DNA from: Crossaster papposus
Lineage: Eukaryota > Echinodermata > Asteroidea > Velatida > Solasteridae
DNA length: 64,000 nucleotides
Direction of reading: 5' to 3'
NCBI GenBank assembly: GCA_037893245.1
Contig: JBAIAA010000258.1
Span: 620,001 to 684,000, forward strand
Positions 53,945-61,216 of this stretch are shown here, piece after piece. Below the pieces are notes generated by a model that saw only the letters and a program-made list of their open reading frames with translations, was not told the DNA's origin and made no database searches. Within the stretch, counting starts at the first letter, position 1. The number at the start of each line of letters is the position of its first letter. Both the position numbers and the translations under genes were made by a program.

Positions 53945-54533
53945 CTTTTATTATAGGTAGAGAATTATTTTTGTTAATAACTAAATATTTAGATGTTATC
54001 AAGACACCTACTAACGGCGACAACCAAACGCCGTAGTTGTAATAAACTTCACAAAGTAAACTAGCTATCGAGCTAGATATAACTGGATCTTCCTCTAGAT
54101 CTTTGGTGAGTGCGTCTTCCGAGTCTACTCTTAGACTGACACCCTTCCCTAGTTTGATCATAGGTAGACTCGCGCCTAAAACTCTAGAGTAAATCCCCAG
54201 CACGCAGTTACCCAAACTAGTAATCATTTCTTTATCCAGTCGAGCCTCGTAATGGTTGTACATTTTTTCTTGTTTGTTCGCGTCTAGGTTTTCTATATCT
54301 CCCTGGCTAAATTCTTTACCTAAATACTTTTTAGAATCACCGGCTGATACTACACCCAACAGTCTAGTTTTATGTTTTTCCGTTTGCGGCGCTGGTGTGC
54401 TAAAGTCTAAAGTAGACAGCTCCATTTTTATAAGACGATATAATTTATTTTTTAGAGCAAAATATTCGTAAGATAAAATACACAAGGCCGACGCTATAAT
54501 AAATTTGAGCGAAAGATCGATCAACAAAAACAT
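53868..54533 (-). CDS. Element 2 uncharacterised conserved protein
   Basis: 221 residues. A hydrophobic N-terminal helix (LKFIIASALCILSYEYFAL) precedes an ELSTLDFSTPAP segment, then RLLGVVSAGDSKKYLGKEFSQ and a helical region with two hydrophobic stretches (MITSLGNCVLGIYSRVLG; WLSPLVGVLITSKYL). The internal Met at 54,425 (MELSTLDF) is an alternative start without the first helix. Function unknown. Transcribed with its neighbours on the minus strand. Confidence 0.6.
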   Translation of the reverse strand: MFLLIDLSLKFIIASALCILSYEYFALKNKLYRLIKMELSTLDFSTPAPQTEKHKTRLLGVVSAGDSKKYLGKEFSQGDIENLDANKQEKMYNHYEARLDKEMITSLGNCVLGIYSRVLGASLPMIKLGKGVSLRVDSEDALTKDLEEDPVISSSIASLLCEVYYNYGVWLSPLVGVLITSKYLVINKNNSLPIIKDESTRELEPSSTRDSKSLKNTDGDD

Positions 54534-54846
54534 TTAAATAAACGCGAGATAAACTAACTTACAACTAACTTACAACTAGTTATGCAAGTACTTTATAACT
54601 AGCTGTTCAACTAGCTGTTCAACTAGCTGTTCAACTAGCTGTTCAACAAATCACAACTAGCTGTGCAAGTACTTTACAACTAGCTACCCAACAAATTACA
54701 ACTAGCTGTGCAAGTACTTTATAACTAGCTGTTCAACTAGCTGTTCAACAAAACTCAACTAGCTGTTCAACAAAACCTCAACAAAACCCAACTAGCTGTT
54801 CAACAAAACCCCAACAAAACCCCAACAAACCGCAACTAGGTTACAA
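54534..54846. repeat. CTAGCTGTTCAA-type repeat region between ATPase and neighbour
   Basis: About twenty degenerate copies of AACTAGCTGT(T/G)C(A)A are interspersed with AGTACTTTA(C/T)AACTAGCT and AACAAAACC blocks. Each unit holds the palindrome CTAG. It is the largest non-coding gap in the minus-strand cluster and precedes the 54,533 gene. A replication, packaging or enhancer role is possible; not shown. Confidence 0.8.
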
Positions 54847-55476
54847 CTAGCTATACAAGTACCATTTAGCCGGAGGATCCGTATGTAAAATCAATTTACT
54901 ATAGGGAGTGTCTTTGAGATATTGTTTTATGTCTCGCCTTTTATTATCCGGCACCACATCATTTTCGTCGAGACAATTATCAAAACTTTTTTTGTCTTTG
55001 CAATAAAAAATAGCGACCCATTGTGTCTGTTCGCGATAATCTTTTAAAACGCTGTTATATTTTTGAGTCAATAACCAACAGCTGTGGTTATCGTGTCTAC
55101 CGCTAAAGGCTAATTTAGATAACATGCACACACTACTACCGCCTCTAGAACCCTTTCGATATTTTATCGCTTGATAAGCGCTACAGTCGTTGATTAAAAA
55201 CAAAGTGTGCAATCCTTTAAATTTCGTTCTGTAAAAGTCTATGGCTTCGTTCATGTTCATATTTTCAGCGTCGGGGTCGCACGCATAAACGTTGGGGTCG
55301 TTAAAAAACCAAGGTCTCTCGTGATACGTTTTGTTGTTTGACAGAGTCGGACATACGATCACCAAGTATTCAAATTTGTTGGCATATTCGTTTTCTAGCA
55401 AGTCCAACGCAAACTTTGTTTTACCAGAGTTTGTCCTTCCACATATTAAAGCGCAGTGCGGCGTCATCTTACTCAT
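54847..55476 (-). CDS. Element 2 packaging ATPase (A32/FtsK-like)
   Basis: 209 residues, with Walker A GRTNSGKT (13-20), YLVIVCPTLSNNKTY, Walker B LFLIND (92-97) and a LAFSGRHDNHSCWLLTQKYN segment carrying the probable Arg finger and the conserved Gln after the sensor strand. It would package DNA into capsids. The sequence differs strongly from the element 1 ATPase (different Walker A surroundings and no GKEMRTISLNA-like segment), supporting a separate lineage. Intact. It lies 34 bases downstream of the capsid gene on the same strand. Confidence 0.92.
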   Translation of the reverse strand: MSKMTPHCALICGRTNSGKTKFALDLLENEYANKFEYLVIVCPTLSNNKTYHERPWFFNDPNVYACDPDAENMNMNEAIDFYRTKFKGLHTLFLINDCSAYQAIKYRKGSRGGSSVCMLSKLAFSGRHDNHSCWLLTQKYNSVLKDYREQTQWVAIFYCKDKKSFDNCLDENDVVPDNKRRDIKQYLKDTPYSKLILHTDPPAKWYLYS

Positions 55477-55510
55477 GTTGGCGTGTCTTTTATATAGAGT
55501 TATTTTATTT

Positions 55511-56779
55511 TTAAAAGTTGACGCTGCTCAAGCGACCTCCTTGGATGTTAAGTTGCGCGTCCATAACCAAAAATACGTAACACTTTAGAGCGCCCGCGGT
55601 TTGAGCTTCGCGTTCCATCAATATAGAGATTCCTCCGCTTATATCGCCGATTTGTTTACCCGATCCGTGATTTTTGTTGTCGTCGGTCGATCTCATATCC
55701 AACCAAAGACCGTATCTTCTCAAAAAATAATCACCGATATCCATCTCCGTCAACCCTAAATCTTTACATATACCAGGCCCTAGCTCGGTGGATGAGTCTC
55801 CAAAGAACTTGTTGATTTCTCCCCAGTGTTGATAGCTTTTGAGACCCAAACTGTAGAGTTGATTAGGTTTTCCTTCTATCGTCACGCTAACTTTGTCTAT
55901 CTTTGGGTTATAAAAAAGTTCGGGGGTTTTCGTAGTCAGGTCTTTAAACAAAAACAGTATACCCTTGAGACTTTTAACCGCTACATTTAAATTAAAGTTC
56001 CAAACGGTGTCCGATTTATTGATAGATCTTACTTCGTGTCTCTGAATCCTATCGAACAAAAACTGCGTCTTGTCGAGACATTTTTGAGCTAAGATTTGAG
56101 ATAAATATTTGTTAGAAACGATCTCGTATTCTAGCGCCAAGTTAGAGATGCGATAACTCGCTTCGGCGTCGGTAGAATTTACGACTTTGGAGTAGTCGTT
56201 AAAAGTAAGTTCGTAAGACAGTTGGTCGTTCAGAGCGGATGGATAAAACGGTTGATGATCTGTGAGCATTTCAAAGTCTAGAGGAATACAAAATCTGTTT
56301 CCAAAGGCATCCGCTGTTGCTTTGTCTTTTCCAGAGTTGGCACCGGCAACCGCGTTGCCGGTGCCCACACGTAGGCTCGATATGTTGGCAATCTCGTTTC
56401 CGGCGTAGTGATCTCTGATACCTTTGGGTAACCAAAGATCTTTAAAAATGTTATAAACGTCGGTGTCGGTCAAGTTTACGATCTCCCGGCCACCGATACA
56501 TATTCTTATTTGTTTTACGAGATTTCGTCCTAGATTTTTAAACAGACTTCGATCGGCATCGTCGTCCGAGGTTAGATCGATATTAAAAGCTAGTTTCGCC
56601 GAACCGGGGACGATCACGTCGTCGGCGCTCAACGACGGAAACTTGACTATTAATTTGTCGTTCGCGTCGATCGTGCTTGGATTGTGAGTTACTACTACAG
56701 TCTGGCGGTTGCCTTTTATACCCCGAGGATTTTTAAGGCGTCTGTGTGGATTTAGTTTGTTTCCGTAAGTCGCGTTCAT
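55511..56779 (-). CDS. Element 2 major capsid protein (double-jelly-roll type)
   Basis: 422 residues, with VTHNPSTIDANDKLIVKFPSL, a KLAFNIDLTSDDDADR strand, RNLVKQIRICIGGREIVNLT and LVMDAQLNIQGG near the end. Length, the VxxNPxxI...L.V.FP...PGSxxLxF start, the KxLxxxIxVxxxGxxV step and position next to the packaging ATPase fit the capsid protein of polinton-like and adinto-like viruses. There is no clear similarity to the element 1 capsid. Intact. Identification is by family pattern, not a search. Confidence 0.8.
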   Translation of the reverse strand: MNATYGNKLNPHRRLKNPRGIKGNRQTVVVTHNPSTIDANDKLIVKFPSLSADDVIVPGSAKLAFNIDLTSDDDADRSLFKNLGRNLVKQIRICIGGREIVNLTDTDVYNIFKDLWLPKGIRDHYAGNEIANISSLRVGTGNAVAGANSGKDKATADAFGNRFCIPLDFEMLTDHQPFYPSALNDQLSYELTFNDYSKVVNSTDAEASYRISNLALEYEIVSNKYLSQILAQKCLDKTQFLFDRIQRHEVRSINKSDTVWNFNLNVAVKSLKGILFLFKDLTTKTPELFYNPKIDKVSVTIEGKPNQLYSLGLKSYQHWGEINKFFGDSSTELGPGICKDLGLTEMDIGDYFLRRYGLWLDMRSTDDNKNHGSGKQIGDISGGISILMEREAQTAGALKCYVFLVMDAQLNIQGGRLSSVNF

Positions 56780-56817
56780 TTTTTATAGTAACGTTTTATT
56801 ATTTTATTTTTAAAAAA

Positions 56818-57480
56818 ATGCAGTCGCACACTCTCGTCATGACCAAAAAAGAGCAGACTTTTGAGCTACCTCGGCCCATCGCATTAAGTTAAGCAGCGTC
56901 ATTTTAGACTTGGGTTTTTATAACGTCGAAAAAGTAGAGAGGGTATCGTATTCTATACATACTCGGATTAGTGTTAAAGAAGGTGTGGTCGATATCACAC
57001 CCGCTCGATGGAATCTTTATTCTTTAAAAGATCGTTTTAAAGATGATATTAAACCTATGACCATTACTCCGATAAACGATAAACTATTTTATTTGTCATT
57101 GGCGGCCTCTGAGTCTTTAGCGGATATAAAACCATCGGGTATTACCCGATGGTTGGATCTATGGCAGCGGTGATTTAACTGAATTTGGAAGATTTAGCCT
57201 AAATCTTTACAGCGCGGTTTTTTTACATTGCGAAGAACTGTCTACGCATTCAACATTTTTAAACGGAAAGCAAACCAATCTTTTGGAGGGTATACCTTTA
57301 TCGGGCGATGCTGCTCGTTCAAACAATCCCCAAGATCCAATTTACGTCAAATACGACAATTCTCCGAAAGAGTTAGTAGCCGATAAAATAAACAGCCTCA
57401 CGTTTTCGTTAAAAAACGGTCTTGGCGAGGTCTTAGATAATAGAGGTAAAGATATAATTTTAAACGTAAAAATATTTTAG
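56818..57480 (+). pseudogene. Element 2 minor capsid (penton-like) gene, broken copy 1
   Basis: The start MQSHTLVMTKKEQTFELPRPI parallels copy 2 but a deletion after about 56,880 removes about 10 codons and shifts the frame, giving an early stop at 56,890. A second shift occurs near 57,140. The C-terminal part (NLYSAVFLHCEELSTHS, IPLSGDAARSN, GLGEVLDNRGKDI) is open to 57,480. The pattern (Phe-rich start, GFYN, LHCxxLST, NG, IP) is that of the single-jelly-roll minor capsid protein of related elements. It is a decayed duplicate. Confidence 0.8.
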
Positions 57481-57493
57481 TTACTTTTGTAAA

Positions 57494-58205
57494 ATGCAGT
57501 CTCATACGTTTGTCATGACGGATAACGAGCAGACCTTTGAACTATCGCGACCTATAGATAACGTCGGGGGTGACCGTCGCATGAAGTTAAACAACTTTGT
57601 GTTAGACTTGGGTTTTTATAACCTCAACAAAAAAGCGTCGATGAATTGGGAGAGTTTTACGGGTGATACAAATGATCCGACGTCAGATCAAATTGTCGAT
57701 CGGGAGGAATATCACGTTTTTCACGATCGATGGAATCTTTATTCTTTTAAATATTTTATAACAAATTTTCACGATATATCCATAGAGACCTTATCCGATG
57801 AACTATTTTATATATCCATTCCCGATCACAATCGCATAAAACTATCGAGTAATTTGTCTAAACTTTTAGGTTTACCCAGGGGTTGGCTTTATGGTGGTAG
57901 TCATTATGGAAAATTTAGCCTAAATCTTTACAGCGCGGTCTTTTTACATTGCGAAGAACTGTCTACGCATTCAAATTTTGTTAACGGAAAACAAACAAAC
58001 CAACCTGTTGGAGAGTATACCTTTATCGGGTGATGCCGCCCGTTCAAACAATCCTCAAGATCCAATTTATATCAACTATAACAAGTGTTCAAAAGAGTTG
58101 GTAGCTGGCAAAATAAACAGTCTCACGTTTTTGTTAAAAAACGGTCTTGGTGAGGTGTTAGATAACAGAGGTAAAGAGATAATTTTTAACGTAGAAATAT
58201 TTTAG
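57494..58205 (+). pseudogene. Element 2 minor capsid (penton-like) gene, copy 2, late frameshift
   Basis: Open from MQSHTFVMTDNEQTFELS through NNFVLDLGFYNLNKKAS, WNLYSFKYF, KLLGLPRGWLYGG and AVFLHCEELSTHS to about 58,010, where the frame is lost; the remaining part (IPLSGDAARSNNP, GLGEVLDNRGKEI) is open in the next frame to 58,205. It is preceded by the same TTACTTTTGTAAA block as the following gene at 58,219, so the duplication unit included the upstream signal. Element 2 therefore has no fully open minor capsid gene. Confidence 0.82.
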
Positions 58206-58218
58206 TTACTTTTGTAAA

Positions 58219-58830
58219 ATGACGACTAGTATTTATCCTGATCTAAAAATCGACGAAACGAGGGTGTTTCGATTGCAAAAGATCGAAGAAGTTCAAAAAG
58301 ATATATTGGCGCAACGAGAACAGCGAAGCGCGTTGTGTAAAAAATAGGGCAAGTTAATTACGACATTGTCTACTACAGAAACCCTAGCCGAGATGAGTGG
58401 TGTGATTTGTGGGGGTTTGGGAATCGCAGCTATAAGCGGTGCCATCACGTCACCCGTTGGTTTTGCGTTAGAGGGAGTAGCCTTGAGTTTTGGTTGCGCC
58501 GCGCTCTTGCTAAAATATTTTAGCAAACGATTTAGACGTAAAGCTAAAAAACACGACGAGATTAGAGTCTTGGCTGAGGCTAAACTTAACAGCGTAAGAG
58601 ATCTTATTTCTCAAGCTATAGAGGACGGCGATATATCCCACGAAGAGTACGCTTTGGTGTTGAAGGAATTGAGGCAATTTAACGATATGAAAGAGGCTAT
58701 TAGGTCCGACAGCAAGCTGTCGGAAAAGAAAGGTGAGAGCGGTATGGAATCCGAGATTAAAAAACGCGTGGAAGAGTTGGTGTTAAAAGAAAAAAAAGGA
58801 ATTATCGAAAAACTTACAGCTTCACGATAA
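58219..58830 (+). pseudogene. Element 2 conserved membrane-type protein, single in-frame stop
   Basis: The frame from MTTSIYPDLKIDETRVFRLQ is interrupted by one TAG at 58,345 (codon 43) and then stays open to 58,830, about 204 codons in all. After the stop come a Gly-rich hydrophobic stretch (ICGGLGIAAISGAITSPVG, then ALEGVALSFGCAALLLKY), and KAKKHDEIRVLAEAKLN followed by an EDGDISHEEYALVLKEL region, a pattern I know from similar elements of aquatic animals. Probably functional until recently. Reading from a later start would lose the conserved N-terminus. Confidence 0.7.
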
Positions 58831-59142
58831 ATAAAAATTATTTAGATCAACCCCCTCCTTACCCGTCGGCGCCTCTTTTATAAAAAAGAGAAATACTTGA
58901 CTCTTTGAACCCATACTATACTATGGTGGGTACCAGCACAAATTATGAGCTAACACATAACACGCTGACAAAACAACCTTTGAGCCGAGATTGTTTTGTC
59001 AGCGTGGTTAGCAGCCACCCTTCACAGACAAAGAAATATATCTGCCGTGGGCGGCTGTATGGAAAATTACTAGCCACCCTTCACAGACAAAGAAATATAT
59101 CTGGCGTGGGCGGCTGTATGGAAAATTACTGGTTCTAGTAGC
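58831..59142. repeat. Hairpin and 63-bp direct duplication
   Basis: CACGCTGACAAAACAA (58,961-58,976) pairs perfectly with 58,991-59,006. Then AGCCACCCTTCACAGACAAAG through GCGGCTGTATGGAAAATTACT occurs twice in tandem (about 59,010-59,072 and 59,073-59,130). No gene is seen. Confidence 0.8.
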
Positions 59143-59150
59143 GGTATAAA
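59143..59150 (+). promoter_or_regulatory. TATA box (TATAAATA) within a short palindrome
   Basis: GCGGTATAAATACCGC is self-complementary at its ends. It precedes a spliced leader and the gene at 59,494. A leader repeat of about 97 bases follows (59,178-59,272 and 59,275-59,375; GCACTTGTACAGCGTGAGCG start). Confidence 0.6.
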
Positions 59151-59177
59151 TACCGCGGCATGAGCTGTTTCATCATT

Positions 59178-59379
59178 TATGCACTTGTACAGCGTGAGCG
59201 TGTATCACACAGTTTTACATCGAGCCAGCTCCCGTGTGTTTTAAAATCACGAGTCTACTTTTAACCCAGAAATTTCTGCACTTGTACAGCGTGAGCGTGT
59301 ATCACACAGTTTTACTACGCACATCGAGCCAGCTCCCGTGTGTTTTAAAATCACGAGTCTACTTTTAACCCAGAACTCA
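59178..59379 (+). repeat. Tandem ~97-bp repeat in the leader
   Basis: Two nearly identical copies from GCACTTGTACAGCGTGAGCG to ACTTTTAACCCAGAA. The second has an eight-base insert (ACTACGCA). Confidence 0.85.
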
Positions 59380-59392
59380 GCTACTAAAAAAG

Positions 59393-59489
59393 GTAAGAAA
59401 ATATAATTGTTTTGTTTACGTGAGTAGCTCAAAAGAATAATTGCTATGATATTAAAACTCTATCTATTCTTGTATTTTATTTGCTTTAG
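59393..59489 (+). other. Putative 97-bp leader intron
   Basis: Donor AAAAAAG|GTAAGA at 59,393 and acceptor TTTGCTTTAG at 59,489, four bases before an ATG. Splice site quality and length are typical of animal introns. It decides the start of the next gene at 59,494. Confidence 0.65.
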
Positions 59490-59493
59490 TATC

Positions 59494-60218
59494 ATGGCGT
59501 TTCCAAGGCAAGTCCTCAAACTGACTTACATGAGGGAAGACGTCGATAAAGCCAATCGTCTCATCGACTCAGGCTGCGAGTGGGCGGCGCAACAATTTCA
59601 ACAATATCACCAACTCGTCGATGAGGCAAAAAGACTGATCATCGACGGTCGACATGAAGAAGCCTTGGAAGCCCTAAACAACGAACCGAATGTAAATAAT
59701 CCGCCACCACTCCCAACTTTAGAAGCTCAAGAAAATGATGAAGAAGTAGAAGAAATAGTTATAATATTGAGCAACAATGAAGTAATTTGGGGGATATTCC
59801 CGAAGTGGATAACGAAAATTATAGTTTAAAACGTTTAGAAGAATGCATAAAAGAATGCAACCAAATTCATACAAAGGGGGAAAATAGGAGTTTGTTTAAC
59901 GCCGCAAAATTTGGGAATTGGCTAGAAGTTTCGTTTCAAAAATTTCAACGAGAAAAACGGGGGGGTAAGGTGTTTTTATCAAATTTTGATACGTGGTTAA
60001 AACAAAATTGCGGCTTACAAAAAGATTGGGCAAAACTATTGAGGGAATTTTACAAACTGGTAAAGGAATATCCCAAATTACTCCGTTGTCGCTTACCATT
60101 AAATTTCTTCAGAAAAAATAAGAAGTTTATAAAGACATATTTTAGTATCGTCCCAACAGTAGGAAATAGATGGAAGCACCCCACCCAGTGTAATTGCAAT
60201 CAATGTGGCCCTCTGTAA
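59494..60218 (+). pseudogene. Element 2 uncharacterised gene, probably one protein split by a frameshift
   Basis: The first part starts MAFPRQVLKLTYMREDV after the intron and runs through ANRLIDSGCEWAAQQFQQYH and GRHEEALEALNNEP to an acidic stretch. Its frame ends at 59,829. The second part is open in another frame from about 59,790 to 60,218 (NYSLKRLEECIKECNQIH, AAKFGNWLEVSFQKFQ, FDTWLKQNCGLQKDW, LLRCRLP, CNCNQCGPL). The two look like N- and C-terminal halves of one helical protein with a shift near 59,785. The C-terminal CxCxxC suggests metal binding. Function unknown. Confidence 0.6.
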
Positions 60219-60244
60219 TTTAGAAATGACGTCATTTTTAAAAA

Positions 60245-60385
60245 GCTATAAATAGCCCAAAAGCAGATACGTGTCTGCTTTTGGGCTATTTATAGCACCC
60301 TCTGTAATTTAGAAATGACGTCATTTTTAAAAAGCTATAAATAGCCCAAAAGCAGATACGTGTCTGCTTTTGGGCTATTTATAGC
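60245..60385. terminator. Two tandem identical hairpins after the last gene
   Basis: GCTATAAATAGCCCAAAAGCAGA (arm of 23) pairs perfectly with 60,274-60,296 around loop TACGTG; the whole 89-base unit, with an ATGACGTCAT palindrome upstream, is repeated at 60,334-60,385. They follow the stop at 60,218 and are probably end signals or termini-proximal regulatory sites. Confidence 0.75.
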
Positions 60386-60667
60386 ACCCTCTGTGAGGGA
60401 CTCTAGAAGTTAATTTTAGTTTAAAAAAACTGTGATCAATGAGAATAAAATAAAATAGCGCCCTCTGTTGAGGGTGCTATTTTAAAATTAATTTTAGAGT
60501 TTGTCATTTATTTATTTTTTTTAATTTTATAGAGGGCGCTGTTTTTTTTAAATTAATTTTAGAGTTTGTCATTTATTGTTTTTTTAATTTAACCCATAGA
60601 GGGCGCTGTTTAAAAAAAATTAATTTAGCCCATAGAGGGCGCTGTTTTTTTAAAAATTAATTTTAGA
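60386..60667. repeat. AGAGGGCGCTGTTTT repeats inside the right end
   Basis: At least four copies of (A)GAGGGCGCTGTTTTTTTAAATTAATTTTAGA with GTTTGTCATTTATT spacers. The outermost copy is part of the TIR. They may be integrase or terminal-protein binding sites (inference). Confidence 0.8.
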
Positions 60668-60808
60668 TTTTTTAATTTAACCCATAGAGGGCGCTGTTTT
60701 TTTAGATTCTCGCAAGATAAATAAAACTAGTTTTTTTGTGAGTTTTTTTGATATCAGACCAAATTGAGTTTTTAAGATTTGGTCTACAATCGGCATATCC
60801 CTACTACT
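60668..60808 (-). repeat. Element 2 right TIR
   Basis: Reverse complement of 45,164-45,300 with small differences; ends ...CATATCCCTACTACT, followed by CATAC. Confidence 0.92.
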
Positions 60809-60984
60809 CATACACATATGTTGGTGCCATACTATTAAGAGAATAATGTGAACAGTTTGTGATGTCGTCTGCTATTTTTCTGGTCAGATTTGTGGGCTAA
60901 TTTTCAAGGGGAAGGACTTAAAATTAAGCTTGGTAACATATATTTTTGAATTCAGGGCACATTAATTGGGTATAAAAAGTATGT

Positions 60985-61048
60985 TACACCTTTCTACTCA
61001 AAAATGCCTCTTCGTGTAACTTTTTTTGAAATCTCGCCTAGTCTACAC
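60985..61048. repeat. Right outer inverted repeat
   Basis: Contains the inverse of GAAGAGGCATTTTTGAGTAGAA and TAGACTAGGCGAGATTT from 41,066-41,150. Confidence 0.6.
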
Positions 61049-61216
61049 TTACATTTGTCTAATAATCAATATGTTTCATATTTATTATTTTCTTGTTCAT
61101 TGTTTGAATTTGTCTCTGTTTTTGTCTTTGTGTGTGTTTATAGAGGTAAGACCAAACATCACTGAATATAGTTTTGTACTCACAGTATTTATTGTACTTT
61201 ATAACCAATTGTAATC

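Larger units (their letters stand above)
45164..60808. mobile_element. Element 2: Polinton/adinto-like virus element, 15,645 bp
   Basis: The left end AGTAGTAGGGATATGCCG (45,164) is mirrored at 60,808; the inverted arms are about 137-141 bases with few differences. CATAC flanks both ends (45,159-45,163 and 60,809-60,813), a 5-base duplication as expected for a retrovirus-type integrase. Ends starting AGT are typical of Polintons. Inside are PolB, integrase, packaging ATPase, capsid, minor capsid and several lineage-specific genes. Gene clusters are separated by strong hairpins. It lacks a recognisable protease. Confidence 0.95.

Noticed and set aside
58345..58347. Alternative genetic code (TAG read as an amino acid) in element 2
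   Set aside because: The other genes show no in-frame TAG; the other lesions are indels, so ordinary decay explains it.
45164..60808. Adenain-type protease in element 2
   Set aside because: Looked for His-Asp/Glu-Cys steps such as HWV and CGQY in all frames of the gene list and found none.
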